Assembly (NCBI RefSeq): GCF_021648825.1
Contig: NZ_JAKJHS010000012.1
Span: 1-64,000, forward strand
Direction of reading: 5' to 3'
DNA length: 64,000 bases
Source of the DNA: Rhizobium halophilum
GTDB lineage: Bacteria > Pseudomonadota > Alphaproteobacteria > Rhizobiales > Rhizobiaceae
Shown here: one piece after another, positions 17,630 through 26,547 of the stretch
Layout: each line of letters begins with the position of its first letter
Numbering within the stretch: the stretch's first letter is position 1
The notes under the pieces: model-generated
Databases searched by the model: none
The model's input: only the letters and a program-made list of their open reading frames with translations
Told to the model about the DNA's origin: nothing
Translations under genes and position numbers: made by a program

Positions 17630-18939
17630 GCATCCAGAAGAGCTTGCGTCCGCTCGGCGAGTTCCAGCACACGCCAGTCGGCGCCGCCCGGTCCAAACAG
17701 CATCAAGCCAGTCGACAGCGTCTGTTGCCCGTGCATGGGAACAGTCGCCGCACAGCCGTCGAGGAAGTTCACCGCCGAAGGATTGCGCAGCATCAACGCA
17801 TTGAGCCTGTCGAAGTCGGACTCGACCTCGGCAATCAGCGGCGCGACAGTCGGAACAGTCGGCGTGACGAAAGCCTGAAAGTCACGGGCGACGGCCGCGA
17901 ACTCTTCGATGGCATGTTTGCGTTGAACAACAGCGTTGGACACTTCGGACGCGCCAAATCCTTCAGCCGCACGAATGCGTTTCAGGACGCGCGGATCGCC
18001 GACGGTTTCCAGGGTGGCAAGCCGGGCTTTGTGGATTGCATGCGCTTCGGTGGCGACAAGGACGCGATTGACGTTGCCAAAGCCCTCCAGCATCGGCAGA
18101 TCCACATCAACGAGTTCGAATCCGCGGGCCGAAAGCCGTTCTAGGGCGGTTTCAAAGTCCCGGGAGACCTGCTCATCGAGACCCTCGACCAGGAAGCCGC
18201 GCACAACACCTATCCGGGGATTGCGTACAGCAACGGAGGAAGGACGCTGGGTTTGCGACAGCACGGCGTACACCGCCGCGCAATGCGCAATCCTGCGCGC
18301 CAGTGGGCCTACGCTGTCAAAGCTCTGGGAGAGCGGAAAGGCGCCGTCCAAGGGCACCGATGTCTGGGTAGGCTTGAAGCCCGACAAGCCATTCAACGCG
18401 GCGGGAATGCGAACCGAGCCGCCCGTATCGGAACCGAGAGCGATATCAGCGAGGCCTAGAGCGACCGTCACAGCTCCGCCCGAGGTCGATCCGCCGGTGA
18501 TACGGAGGGGACCGAGAGCATTCTGCGGATGGCCAAAATGAGGGTTAAGCCCAACGCCTGAATAGGCAAACTCGGACATCGTTGTGCGTCCGAAGGCAAT
18601 GGCGCCGGCAGCCTTGAGCCGCCGAACAGCCTCCGCGTCCTGACGCGCGACTGGCGCGTCAGCAAGGATCGCCGAGCCGGCGGTCGTCGTGAGGCCGGCC
18701 TCGTCGAACAGGTCCTTGACGGAGACGAGAAGCCCGGCGAGAGGCTGCTGCCAGCACGTCAGATCGGCATCGAGCGCCTTTGCCTCATCCATGACCCGCG
18801 CAGCATCGAAGCGTGTGAAGATCGAGGTCAGCACCTCAGGCGGAAGTGCCATCACGCGATCCACGGCATGGCGCGTGCGATCCTCGGCGCGGAAGCTGAT
18901 GCGTCCGCAAGCGGGACGAAGCGGCGAAATGTCTGTCAT
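17626..18939 (-). CDS. Amidase-signature family hydrolase
   Basis: A 437-residue amidase. The Ser-cisSer-Lys triad is visible: Lys in LLVSVKDLFDEAG (near residue 75), the Gly/Ser-rich ITGGSTSGGA, and the nucleophile in GSDTGGSVRIPA. The start at 18939 (MTDISPL) is chosen because upstream codons in this frame lie inside the DUF2848 gene. It overlaps the membrane-protein gene by four bases and follows the DUF2848 gene by eight. Substrates of this family range from small amides to amino-acid amides and carbamates; the TRAP transporter in the operon points to an anionic amide. Confidence 0.9.
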   Translation of the reverse strand: MTDISPLRPACGRISFRAEDRTRHAVDRVMALPPEVLTSIFTRFDAARVMDEAKALDADLTCWQQPLAGLLVSVKDLFDEAGLTTTAGSAILADAPVARQDAEAVRRLKAAGAIAFGRTTMSEFAYSGVGLNPHFGHPQNALGPLRITGGSTSGGAVTVALGLADIALGSDTGGSVRIPAALNGLSGFKPTQTSVPLDGAFPLSQSFDSVGPLARRIAHCAAVYAVLSQTQRPSSVAVRNPRIGVVRGFLVEGLDEQVSRDFETALERLSARGFELVDVDLPMLEGFGNVNRVLVATEAHAIHKARLATLETVGDPRVLKRIRAAEGFGASEVSNAVVQRKHAIEEFAAVARDFQAFVTPTVPTVAPLIAEVESDFDRLNALMLRNPSAVNFLDGCAATVPMHGQQTLSTGLMLFGPGGADWRVLELAERTQALLDA

Positions 18940-18947
18940 GGCTTGCC

Positions 18948-19646
18948 TCAGGAAATGACGGGAAGGGCGCTCATCTCGTAGCAGTGATCGATCGTCCGGC
19001 CCAGCCTGTCGTCGACCATCTCCATCCGAAAATAGCGAGACGGGCGCACGCCGCCCGATAGCACCGCGAACGTGCCGCACATCATTGCTGTCCCCGCGTT
19101 CAGGCGCAGCGCGCCGGAGGCTGCCGGCGAGGAGGCAACCAGTTCGCCCAGCGGGCGGATCGAGGCGAGCGTGCCGTCCTGGTAGGGTACCCATCTTGAG
19201 CCGGCGTCGTCCCGGACGAAGGAGCGGATTTGAATCTCATCAAGATGGCCTTCTACTTCTTCGAAAGGCCACAGGACAGGTGCCACTGGCTTGGCACAGA
19301 TCTGCTTTGACAGGGCGACGGAGTGCGTTTCCAGGGAGCGGTCCGTGTGGTCGGAGCCGAGCCCCAGATAAAGCCGTGTCCCATCATCGACCAGTACCGG
19401 CTCGGCTTCGCCCGAGGACGTTGCGTCCACCGTCTCGATCATCTGGTCGGTGGTAAACAGGCTTGCTGAGACGCGGTAGAAGAGGGGCACGGTGCTGGGT
19501 GGCGGGACGCCGATCTCCCACAGTTCTGCGATGTGGTGATTGACAGCGTCGGCATTGCGGCCCGTCCAGCCGGCAATGATGCCGCGGTGGATGTCGATCA
19601 ATGCCTTGCCGTGGCCTTCGATGTGGAATTCGATTTCATGTGTCAT
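18948..19646 (-). CDS. DUF2848-family protein
   Basis: A 232-residue protein that I match to DUF2848 by its GSDHTDRSLE segment (about residues 96-105), the AELWEIGVPPPSTVPLFYRV stretch and a C-terminal GTFAVLSGGVRPSRYF. The enzymatic role is not established. It lies between the TRAP transporter and the amidase genes on the same strand with short gaps, so it probably acts on the imported compound before or after the amidase. Confidence 0.75.
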   Translation of the reverse strand: MTHEIEFHIEGHGKALIDIHRGIIAGWTGRNADAVNHHIAELWEIGVPPPSTVPLFYRVSASLFTTDQMIETVDATSSGEAEPVLVDDGTRLYLGLGSDHTDRSLETHSVALSKQICAKPVAPVLWPFEEVEGHLDEIQIRSFVRDDAGSRWVPYQDGTLASIRPLGELVASSPAASGALRLNAGTAMMCGTFAVLSGGVRPSRYFRMEMVDDRLGRTIDHCYEMSALPVIS

Positions 19647-19676
19647 GTGTGATTCCGTGAGATTAAAGGAGTGCGC

Positions 19677-20954
19677 TCAGGCAGGGGCAAAGAAGAGGGC
19701 AATGCGCGGGAAGGCGACGAGCAGCGCCACCATCAGCAGCATCACAAACACGAAAGGAATGACGCCGATCATCACCTCGCCCAGCCTGCCGTTCTTGCGC
19801 GCACCCTGCACGACGTAGAGATTTAGGCCCACCGGCGGGGTGATCAGCGCCATCTCGATCAGGACGATCATCAGGATGCCGAACCAGACCTTGTCGAAGC
19901 CCAGGTCGGTGATGATCGGAACGACGATGGGGATGGTCGCGATCATCAGCGCAAGTGTCTCGATGAAGAAGCCGAGGGCAATGTACATCAGAATGATCAC
20001 GAGCAGCATGCCGTAAGGCCCGAGCCCAAGATTGTTCAGAAATGCGGTCAGCTGGCGTCCGAGACCGGTGGCGCCGAGCGCATAGTTCAGGAAATAGGCG
20101 CCGACGATGACGAACATCACCATGGATGTGGTGCGGATCGTACCAAGCAGGGCATCGCGCATGTTGGCGGCCGTGATCGCACCATGAAAGGCCGCGATGA
20201 CAAGGGCCATGGCGACACCGATCGCGGCCGCTTCCGTGGGCGTGGCCCAGCCGCGGTAGATCGACCCGATGATCACGGCAAAGACGAGGAAGACGGGCAA
20301 GAGATGCGGCAGGCCGGCGAGCCGTCGCCGCCAGGTGAAGGAGCGGCTCGGTCCGCCCAGTTCCGGCTTGATCTTGCAGATGATGGCGGTGATTAGCATG
20401 AATCCAACGGCCATCATGAGGCCGGGCAGGATGCCTGCCATAAACAGTTGCGGCACCGACGTCTGCGTCAGGAAGCCGTAGACGATCAGGTTGATCGACG
20501 GTGGCAGCATGATCCCCAGCGTTCCGCCTGCCGCGATAGCGCCGGCAAACAGTTTGGGATCATAGCCCTGTCGTTCCGCCTGCGGCATTGCGACTGTTGC
20601 CACCGTGGCTGCCGTGGCAACAGATGAGCCGGAGGTGGCGGAAAACATGGTGGCCGTGCCGATATTGGCGTGGACCAGTCCGCCCGGCAGCCAGGAAAAC
20701 CAGGTGTCCAGCGTAGCATAGGTCCGTTCCGCAATCCCTGCCCGCACCAGGATCTCGCCCAGGAGAACGAAGAGGGGAATTGCGATCAGCAGAAAGCTGT
20801 CAGAAGACGAATAAACCATTTGCCCCAGGCCGCGCATCAGCGGCAGCGGCGAGAAGAACACATCGAGGCCAAAGCCGAGAATGAAGAGAGCGGCGCCGAC
20901 GGGGATGGAGAGCGCCAGGAGCACAGCAAGGCCGATTGCGACATAGGTGATCAT
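19677..20954 (-). CDS. TRAP transporter large permease (DctM-like)
   Basis: A 425-residue, roughly 12-helix membrane protein. Typical DctM marks are IPLFVLLGEILVRAGIAERT (near 55), FSATSGSSVATAATVATVAMP and GGTLGIMLPPSINLIVYG. The start at 20954 (MITYVAIGL) overlaps the DctQ stop as ATGA. With the small permease and the binding protein it makes a sodium-driven importer for an organic acid. It is the third gene of the operon. Confidence 0.93.
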   Translation of the reverse strand: MITYVAIGLAVLLALSIPVGAALFILGFGLDVFFSPLPLMRGLGQMVYSSSDSFLLIAIPLFVLLGEILVRAGIAERTYATLDTWFSWLPGGLVHANIGTATMFSATSGSSVATAATVATVAMPQAERQGYDPKLFAGAIAAGGTLGIMLPPSINLIVYGFLTQTSVPQLFMAGILPGLMMAVGFMLITAIICKIKPELGGPSRSFTWRRRLAGLPHLLPVFLVFAVIIGSIYRGWATPTEAAAIGVAMALVIAAFHGAITAANMRDALLGTIRTTSMVMFVIVGAYFLNYALGATGLGRQLTAFLNNLGLGPYGMLLVIILMYIALGFFIETLALMIATIPIVVPIITDLGFDKVWFGILMIVLIEMALITPPVGLNLYVVQGARKNGRLGEVMIGVIPFVFVMLLMVALLVAFPRIALFFAPA

Positions 20955-21529
20955 GCCGTCTCTCCTGTTTCGGAGGGAATGCCGGTCAGGTCGGTGACGA
21001 GGTTCCACTGCCTGGCCAGGGCGAGAATGACCGAGCAGACAAGCATCACGGCTGACGTCAGGGCCATCCACGCCCACCCGCAAAACCAGATCACCTGCGG
21101 GATCCAGAGTTGAATCGACATTGGGGTGTTGGAACGAGAGCCGCGAGCAACCGACTTCGCCAGAACGTCATAGGCGTAGTAGCTGACAAGCAAGGCGACG
21201 CAGAGCACGCTCGCCAGCGCGATCACGTCGAACAGGGCGCGACCTGGAGCCGGCAGCTTGGCCTGCACAAGGTCGATGCGCACATGCGCGCGTTCGACCA
21301 GGGCATAGGAAAATCCCCAGGTGGCGATGCCGGCCATGACATAGCCGGCAATCTCGTCGGCGCCGCCCACCCGAAAGAAGGGAATGCGGCGGCCGAGCAC
21401 CTCGGAGAGGATGAGGGCGACGGTGATCATCAGGACCACGCCGCAGATGAGTGCGACCCATCGGTTGAGTGTTTTCACGAGGTGGGCGATTTGCATCGCC
21501 GACCCCGCGAAGGACCTTTGTTCAGACAT
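20951..21529 (-). CDS. TRAP transporter small permease (DctQ-like)
   Basis: A 192-residue, four-helix membrane protein (helices near residues 25-45, 60-80, 98-120 and 140-165). The start at ATG 21529 is preferred over the GTG just before it; GAGGGCGAC lies upstream. Its stop overlaps the large permease start by four bases. DctQ proteins bridge the two permeases of the TRAP complex. The gene lies 21 bases after the binding-protein gene. Confidence 0.9.
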   Translation of the reverse strand: MSEQRSFAGSAMQIAHLVKTLNRWVALICGVVLMITVALILSEVLGRRIPFFRVGGADEIAGYVMAGIATWGFSYALVERAHVRIDLVQAKLPAPGRALFDVIALASVLCVALLVSYYAYDVLAKSVARGSRSNTPMSIQLWIPQVIWFCGWAWMALTSAVMLVCSVILALARQWNLVTDLTGIPSETGETA

Positions 21530-21550
21530 CACGTCGCCCTCGATTCCGGG

Positions 21551-22606
21551 TTACTGCGCGATCGTGACGTCGAAAGCCGATCCGATGCTCTCGTTCCAGC
21601 GCTTGGCCCAGTCGCCGCCGGCACGCTTGGCCCAATCGGGAAGGATGGTCTCTTCCAGAACGGTGACAGCGCGCGCCTTGTCCTCGTCGGACAGTTCGAC
21701 CAGGGTCATGGATGCGGCCGCACCTGCTGCGCATTCGCCGCCCGTCAGGCAGGCAATGTCACGTTCCAACGCGCCGCCCGCATCCGCCCATGCCTTGGCT
21801 TCAAACTCCGTCGCCACCTGTTCCGTGAGGAAGGTCTGGACGGCAGGATCGAGGCCTTCCCAGACGTCGAGGTTGACGGCGGTGATGACCGGATCCCAGC
21901 CGCCCAGCGGCAGGTTGACCAGATGGGTCGAGGATTCGAACCAGCCCGAGGCGTAGCCCGAGCCGGCGCCCGTGACGGCGCAATCGATGACGCCGCGCTC
22001 GAGTGCGCCGGGCACTTCGGAAAACGCCATCGTCACGCCTTCGGCGCCGAGAGCTTCCAGGAAGAGGGATGTCATGCGACCGGAGCCGCGGATCTTCTTG
22101 CCCTTCAGATCTGCAAGGCTGCTGACGTCGGCGTTGCAGAAGACGATCTGCGGCGGATAGGGGGCAATGGCGAGCGCATGGGCGTTGAAGCGGTCGCGCA
22201 TGATGTCGCGGACCATCGGCTTGGCGGCTTCCGTCATCCGCTGAGCTGATGCGGCGTCGGTGGCGATCAGCGGCACGTCGAGGCCTTCGAGTTCCGGCGC
22301 ATCGCCGACGGTGTAATCGGCCACGGTCATGCCGATGTCGAACACGCCGTCACCGAGCATCCGGAAGACGTCGCCGCCGGTGACGCCCATCTGGTCGAAG
22401 GTGGTCATGTTGACGGTGATCTTGCCGTTGGAGGCAGCCGGAATTGTTTCTTCCCAGAAGTTGCGTTCGAACTTCTGGTAGAGGGGCAGATTGCTCCAGC
22501 TGCCCACCACGTTGAGGGTTGTCTCCGGCAATTCCTGAGCGGAGGCGGCAAAGGCGAGCGGAACCATTGCGGCGCCTGCGAGAAGTGTGCGTAGGATGGT
22601 TTTCAT
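21551..22606 (-). CDS. TRAP transporter substrate-binding protein (DctP-like)
   Basis: A 351-residue periplasmic binding protein with a signal peptide ending near residue 23 (FAASAQE). The domain shows LADLKGKKIRGSGRMTS (about 165-181; the Arg that normally binds the substrate carboxylate is in GSGR) and WEGLDPAVQTFLTEQV later. Six cysteines or so are unevenly placed, including ACLTGGECAAG, which is unusual for the family. The ligand is probably an organic acid but cannot be named. Confidence 0.9.
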   Translation of the reverse strand: MKTILRTLLAGAAMVPLAFAASAQELPETTLNVVGSWSNLPLYQKFERNFWEETIPAASNGKITVNMTTFDQMGVTGGDVFRMLGDGVFDIGMTVADYTVGDAPELEGLDVPLIATDAASAQRMTEAAKPMVRDIMRDRFNAHALAIAPYPPQIVFCNADVSSLADLKGKKIRGSGRMTSLFLEALGAEGVTMAFSEVPGALERGVIDCAVTGAGSGYASGWFESSTHLVNLPLGGWDPVITAVNLDVWEGLDPAVQTFLTEQVATEFEAKAWADAGGALERDIACLTGGECAAGAAASMTLVELSDEDKARAVTVLEETILPDWAKRAGGDWAKRWNESIGSAFDVTIAQ

Positions 22607-22667
22607 TTTAGATCCCCTTGTTCTTGTTGATAGTGATCATCGACCGGCGCGTTGCGCCGGCATGCGG

Positions 22668-23468
22668 TCATGCAATTTCCGTACGGAGGTCCGTGACCAG
22701 CATATGGCCTGGAGCATGCGTGATCGCGATTTCCGGCCTGGCGTGCCGGATGGCGGTTTGCGGTGTGACACCGCAGGCCCAGAAGACGGTCACATCGCCT
22801 GGGTGAATGACGGGCGCATCGCCGAAATCCGGCTTTGCCAGATCGGAAATGCCGATCTGCGAAGGATCGCCGATATGGACGGGCGCACCATGCGCCTGAG
22901 GCAGATGCGACGACAGGATGATAGCACGGATCGCGTCCTGCGGCGTGAAGGAGCGCATCGAGACGACCATGGGACCGGAAAACGGTCCCGATGGCGCCGT
23001 CTCGATATTGGTCTCATACATCGCGACATTGCGGCCGGCTTCGATGTGCCTGACCGGGATGTCGGCGCGCAGCAATGCCGTCTCGAACGAGAACGAGCAG
23101 CCGAGGACGAAGGTGACGAAGTCGTCGCGCCAGAGTGACTCGATGTCGGTGACGGTGTCGACGGCTTCGCCGTTTCGGAAGACCCGGTAACGCGGCGCGT
23201 CGAAGCGGATGTCGAGATCGGCGCCCAGCGACGGCAGGCGCGGATCGCCAGCTTCTGATATACCCAGGATCGGTGCGGGCTTTGGGTTGCGAACGCAGTA
23301 CCGCAGGAAGTCGCCCGCTAGGGCAGCCGGAAGGATAACAAGATTGCCTTGTTGATAGCCCTCCGCCAGTCCACTTGTTGGTTCTGCAAATTGCCCACTT
23401 CGGCAGGCGCGGCGCAGTTCAACGGCGGTACCGTAGCTTGTAGAGATCTGGTGGGCTCTTTCTCGCAT
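22668..23468 (-). CDS. DUF1445/YcsI-family protein (putative hydro-lyase or D-glutamate-cyclase-like)
   Basis: A 266-residue protein of the DUF1445 family: [20 protein letters not shown] near residue 40, [14 protein letters not shown] near 120, and [19 protein letters not shown] at the C-terminal third. Family members are related to mitochondrial D-glutamate cyclase, and in Bacillus ycsI lies beside 5-oxoprolinase genes. A role in lactam or cyclic-imide chemistry is therefore plausible but unproven. It is the first gene of the minus-strand operon that continues with the TRAP transporter, DUF2848 protein and amidase. Confidence 0.85.
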   Translation of the reverse strand: MRERAHQISTSYGTAVELRRACRSGQFAEPTSGLAEGYQQGNLVILPAALAGDFLRYCVRNPKPAPILGISEAGDPRLPSLGADLDIRFDAPRYRVFRNGEAVDTVTDIESLWRDDFVTFVLGCSFSFETALLRADIPVRHIEAGRNVAMYETNIETAPSGPFSGPMVVSMRSFTPQDAIRAIILSSHLPQAHGAPVHIGDPSQIGISDLAKPDFGDAPVIHPGDVTVFWACGVTPQTAIRHARPEIAITHAPGHMLVTDLRTEIA

Positions 23469-23954
23469 TGTGCTTGCTTTTGTCCGCTGCCTACGGTTGG
23501 CGTTTCATACGGATATTGAAAGCGAGATAGCGACATTAGTCGAATTTTAAATTTTCATAGGCGTCGATAAATTCCATTCATTCTCACAGAAATATGAGTA
23601 CCGCCGAGAGCCTCCAGCCCCCACTTGCATGGTAGTACGGTCCATGAAGATCTTCATCATGACGGCAGGGGATCCTCAGCTTGGATGACTTTAGCGGGTT
23701 GTCGATCGTTCGTCACTGACCCAGGCAAGAGCGACAGGACCTCGTTAGAACATTGGCAGCTGGCCGATTCCGGCCCCGTCAGAAGCGATCGAAATCCCCG
23801 CAGACCGCGCTCGCGTCTCAGTGATGCAACGCATTGTCTCGGAGCTCAGCCTGCGATCGCTCTTCCGCTTCTTTGGTCACCGCGAGATGCAGCGTCACTC
23901 TACGCCCGTGAAGATAGCGCGGGCCGGAGACGCACATCACGGCCCGCGCTGCCT
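23469..23954. other. Intergenic region holding the operon promoter
   Basis: No gene is seen in these 486 bases. An AT-rich imperfect palindrome at 23542-23556 (GAATTTTAAATTTTC) lies about 75 bases before the DUF1445 start. It is the only candidate I see for a LysR site or promoter. Confidence 0.35.
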
Positions 23955-24662
23955 TCATTTCAAACCATACCGTTCGATCACGTCCGACAGTTCGACGTGG
24001 CCGGTGCACGCCCCACCACCTTCTTTCAGCTGTCCGTTTTCCAAGGCTGTCGCATAGGCGACGGCGGGGTCACTTTCGAGGCGGTTCCTAAGCGCTGCCA
24101 GCTTTGGCCAGCGAGCCTTGTCGGCCACCTGATGGAAATCGAGCCAGCGGGCGACGCCGACCAGGACGCCGTCGGCGAGCGTCGGGTGGTCGGCGATCAG
24201 AAAGCGGGTGTCGCCCACCATCTCCTCAAGTCGATCGTGACGTTCGACAACCGCATCACCACCCCATGCCCTCAGAAGGGACTGAAGCGCAGGGTCAGGA
24301 CTTTGCATTTCCATCGCGGCCCAAAGCGGGCTGAACGCGCTGGTGAAGCCGGTATTGATGAAAGCCATTAACTGATGCATGTGGTCTGCTTCGCTTGAAA
24401 GGGGATCAAAGCTGATGCGCCTGTCGGCATCTCGCGCTTCCATCCATGAAGCAATCGCCATGGTTTCAGTGACCACATTTCCTTCGTCTGTGATCAATAC
24501 AGGCGTTTCAACCCGACGATTGAGCCGTCTGTACGAGGGATCGCGCATGCTGCCAAACATATCCACCCGGCAGAGCTTGTATGGGTTGCCCAGCCACTCG
24601 AAAGCAGCGACAAGCCCCATAGAACTCCCGGCGGGAAAGCCGTACAATAAGATAGGTTCCAC
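23955..24662 (-). CDS. Glutathione S-transferase family protein
   Basis: A 235-residue GST-like protein. The N-terminal domain has YGFPAGSSMGLVAAFEWLG, the cis-Pro in RRVETPVLITDEGNVVTETM and the Glu/Thr glutathione contact; the C-terminal helical domain contains LIADHPTLADGVLVGVARWL. It is divergently transcribed from an HxlR regulator 106 bases away, an arrangement often seen for inducible detoxification genes. Confidence 0.85.
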   Translation of the reverse strand: MEPILLYGFPAGSSMGLVAAFEWLGNPYKLCRVDMFGSMRDPSYRRLNRRVETPVLITDEGNVVTETMAIASWMEARDADRRISFDPLSSEADHMHQLMAFINTGFTSAFSPLWAAMEMQSPDPALQSLLRAWGGDAVVERHDRLEEMVGDTRFLIADHPTLADGVLVGVARWLDFHQVADKARWPKLAALRNRLESDPAVAYATALENGQLKEGGGACTGHVELSDVIERYGLK

Positions 24663-24768
24663 GTTAGGTTCTCCGTGATCTTGGTGGTCACGCTGCGCAG
24701 CGAAACCGGACCCTAACGGATGGCTGCACCAAGTAAATTACGCACCTTTTTGTTACCACGAGGCTGAC

Positions 24769-25143
24769 ATGAGAAATCTGGTATCCTGTTGTCCGATCGA
24801 GGAGGTGATGCAAATCCTCAGCGGCCGCTGGCCGACATTGCTGATCTACTATTTGCAACAGGGCACAAAGCGGTTCAACGACCTTCGTCGAGACAACCCG
24901 ACGATCTCGCACAAGATGCTGGCGTTTGAGCTGCGCAAGCTTGAGCACGCGGGGATTGTCCTCCGCACGGAATTTGAAAGTTACCCGTTGCGCGTGGAGT
25001 ACGCTCTCACTCCTGCCGGCAAACGATTGGTGCCGCTGATTGATGCGTTAGGTGATTGGTGGGAAGCGACAGATGGTAATGCTGGCGAACAGGATGGAAA
25101 CGCCGCAGACATTGTTGATTTCGGCCAGAGCGAACATGTCTGA
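24769..25143 (+). CDS. HxlR-family transcriptional regulator
   Basis: A 124-residue winged-helix protein with the family pattern CPIEEVMQILSGRWPTLLIY at residues 9-28, a recognition helix in ISHKMLAFELRKLEHAGIV and a wing around YPLRVEYALTPAGKRL. Cys8 and Cys9 sit where redox- or quinone-sensing family members carry their reactive cysteine, so it may sense electrophiles. That suits control of the divergent GST gene. A small palindrome GTAAATTAC (24733-24741) lies between them and might be part of the operator. Confidence 0.87.
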   Translation: MRNLVSCCPIEEVMQILSGRWPTLLIYYLQQGTKRFNDLRRDNPTISHKMLAFELRKLEHAGIVLRTEFESYPLRVEYALTPAGKRLVPLIDALGDWWEATDGNAGEQDGNAADIVDFGQSEHV

Positions 25144-25282
25144 CTCACGCAGGACACTGCTACCCCTGGATTGGTTCGTTCCCTTCGCACCGAAACCACT
25201 GGGTTGAGCACTGCCTTTCCTTTGGGATGACGGCTTGTAGATCAGGTTTGGGGCAGATCGCACGCCATGGCTCGGTTCGGGT

Positions 25283-25573
25283 TCAGCACTTCTTTCGGCC
25301 TTGGGAGACCAGCGTCTTGGTCCAGTCGACGAGGGGAACAAGAGCTGTGTGATCGGCGCTGAAATAGGTCACGCGTCCGCTTGGTCGATCACGCACCAGG
25401 CCCGCCTGTTTCAGCTTACGCAAGTGAACTGATACGCCCGGCTGAGCGATGCTGGCAGCGGCCGTCAAGGCGACCACTGTCTTCTCGCCATTTCGGCAAA
25501 GCTCCTCGAAAATTGCTCGACGTGTCGGATCGGCCAAGGCTTTGAAGAGATCCTCGTTGCAGGACTTCCACAT
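25283..25573 (-). CDS. ArsR-family transcriptional regulator
   Basis: A 96-residue winged-helix protein: LFKALADPTRRAIFEELC at residues 9-26, QPGVSVHLRKLKQAGLV as recognition helix, and wing RPSGRVTYF. It has no metal-binding cysteine motif in the recognition helix. Proteins with this pattern are commonly followed by an SRPBCC gene, but here nothing recognisable follows in the 139 bases before the converging HxlR gene. It may be a survivor of a broken pair. Confidence 0.85.
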   Translation of the reverse strand: MWKSCNEDLFKALADPTRRAIFEELCRNGEKTVVALTAAASIAQPGVSVHLRKLKQAGLVRDRPSGRVTYFSADHTALVPLVDWTKTLVSQGRKKC

Positions 25574-25705
25574 CTTCTTTCTCCATCGCTCAGAAACACA
25601 TCGTTTCGCGTAGCTTCGTCAAACGGCCCTTCAGATCTTGAGAAGGCCGACCCTCATCTGCATCAAAAGGCTCGTCGCCTCTGGACCTTCTGGAAATGGA
25701 GATGT

Positions 25706-25729
25706 ATTCCAAAGTGGAATGAAATTCCA
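25706..25729. promoter_or_regulatory. Predicted IclR operator at the catabolic operon
   Basis: Two overlapping perfect palindromes, ATTCCA-AAG-TGGAAT (25706-25720) and TGGAAT-GAA-ATTCCA (25715-25729), end just before the AGGAGG ribosome site of the next gene. Near copies occur at 27379-27393 and in front of the iclR gene at 32567-32581. The position fits a repressor blocking transcription. Confidence 0.75.
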
Positions 25730-25741
25730 TAGGAGGCGGTT

Positions 25742-26536
25742 GTGAATATTGTACTGGATGGGGCCACGCAGCTTTGTTTCATCGTTGGCGATCCGATCGC
25801 GCAGGTGAAATCCCCCGCGGGCGTGACCGAGATGCTGCAGGCGCGCGGGATCAATGCTGTTTGCGTTCCAGGTCATGTCGCGCCACAGGATCTTGACCGC
25901 TTCTGGGACGGCATGCTGCGCCTGCAAAACCTGACCGGCGTCATCATTACGGTTCCGCACAAAATCGCTGCCGTCGAGATGGTTGATAAACTGTCAGATC
26001 GCGCCGCATTCCTTGGCGCCGTCAACACCATCCGCCGCACGCCTGAGGGTTGGGAAGGAGACATGGTTGACGGGCTTGGTCACGTCGCAGCGCTGCAAAA
26101 GGCCGGTTGCGTGCTTGAAGGAAAGCGGGCGCTGGTTGCTGGCGCAGGCGGGGCAGGTAGCGCGATTGCTCATGCACTCGTGCTTGCCGGGGTCTCCACC
26201 CTCGCAATCCATGAAACGGATGTGGCGCGGCGCGAAAGTCTAGTGACGCGACTTACCTCGCTCGGCCTTGCACAGATCAGTGCCGGAAGCGCGGATCCGA
26301 GCGGTTTCGATGTCGTGGTAAACGCGACGCCATTGGGAATGAGAGAGGGGGATGCGTTGCCCTATGATTATGAGAAGCTGACCCCCGACATGTTCATTGG
26401 CGAGGTGATTACCCAGCCCGCAGTTTCGCCGCTCGTTTGTCGAGCAAGCGAGATCGGCTGCCGCGCCATCACCGGAATTGATATGTTTGTTGAGGTCCGC
26501 GACCTTATGGTCGACTTCCTCTGCCAACCGAGGTGA
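25742..26536 (+). CDS. Shikimate/quinate dehydrogenase-like oxidoreductase
   Basis: A 264-residue AroE-fold protein starting at GTG 25742 behind AGGAGG. It keeps Lys74 (VPHK), Asn95 (GAVNTI) and Asp110 (VDGLG) of the active site and a GAGGAGSA dinucleotide loop (134-141). It differs from true shikimate dehydrogenase: of the two N-terminal Ser that hold the shikimate carboxylate, only Ser24 remains (Val22 replaces the other), and the late Gln of the ML-x2-Q motif is Val252. HETD follows the second strand instead of NRT, suggesting NAD. A catabolic role on a related ring acid is likely. It is first in the IclR-controlled operon. Confidence 0.85.
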   Translation: MNIVLDGATQLCFIVGDPIAQVKSPAGVTEMLQARGINAVCVPGHVAPQDLDRFWDGMLRLQNLTGVIITVPHKIAAVEMVDKLSDRAAFLGAVNTIRRTPEGWEGDMVDGLGHVAALQKAGCVLEGKRALVAGAGGAGSAIAHALVLAGVSTLAIHETDVARRESLVTRLTSLGLAQISAGSADPSGFDVVVNATPLGMREGDALPYDYEKLTPDMFIGEVITQPAVSPLVCRASEIGCRAITGIDMFVEVRDLMVDFLCQPR

Positions 26537-26547
26537 GGGGCAAGACA

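Noticed and set aside
21110..22249. A 379-codon open frame on the plus strand
   Set aside because: It is antisense to the TRAP binding protein and small permease; a codon-bias artefact of high GC.
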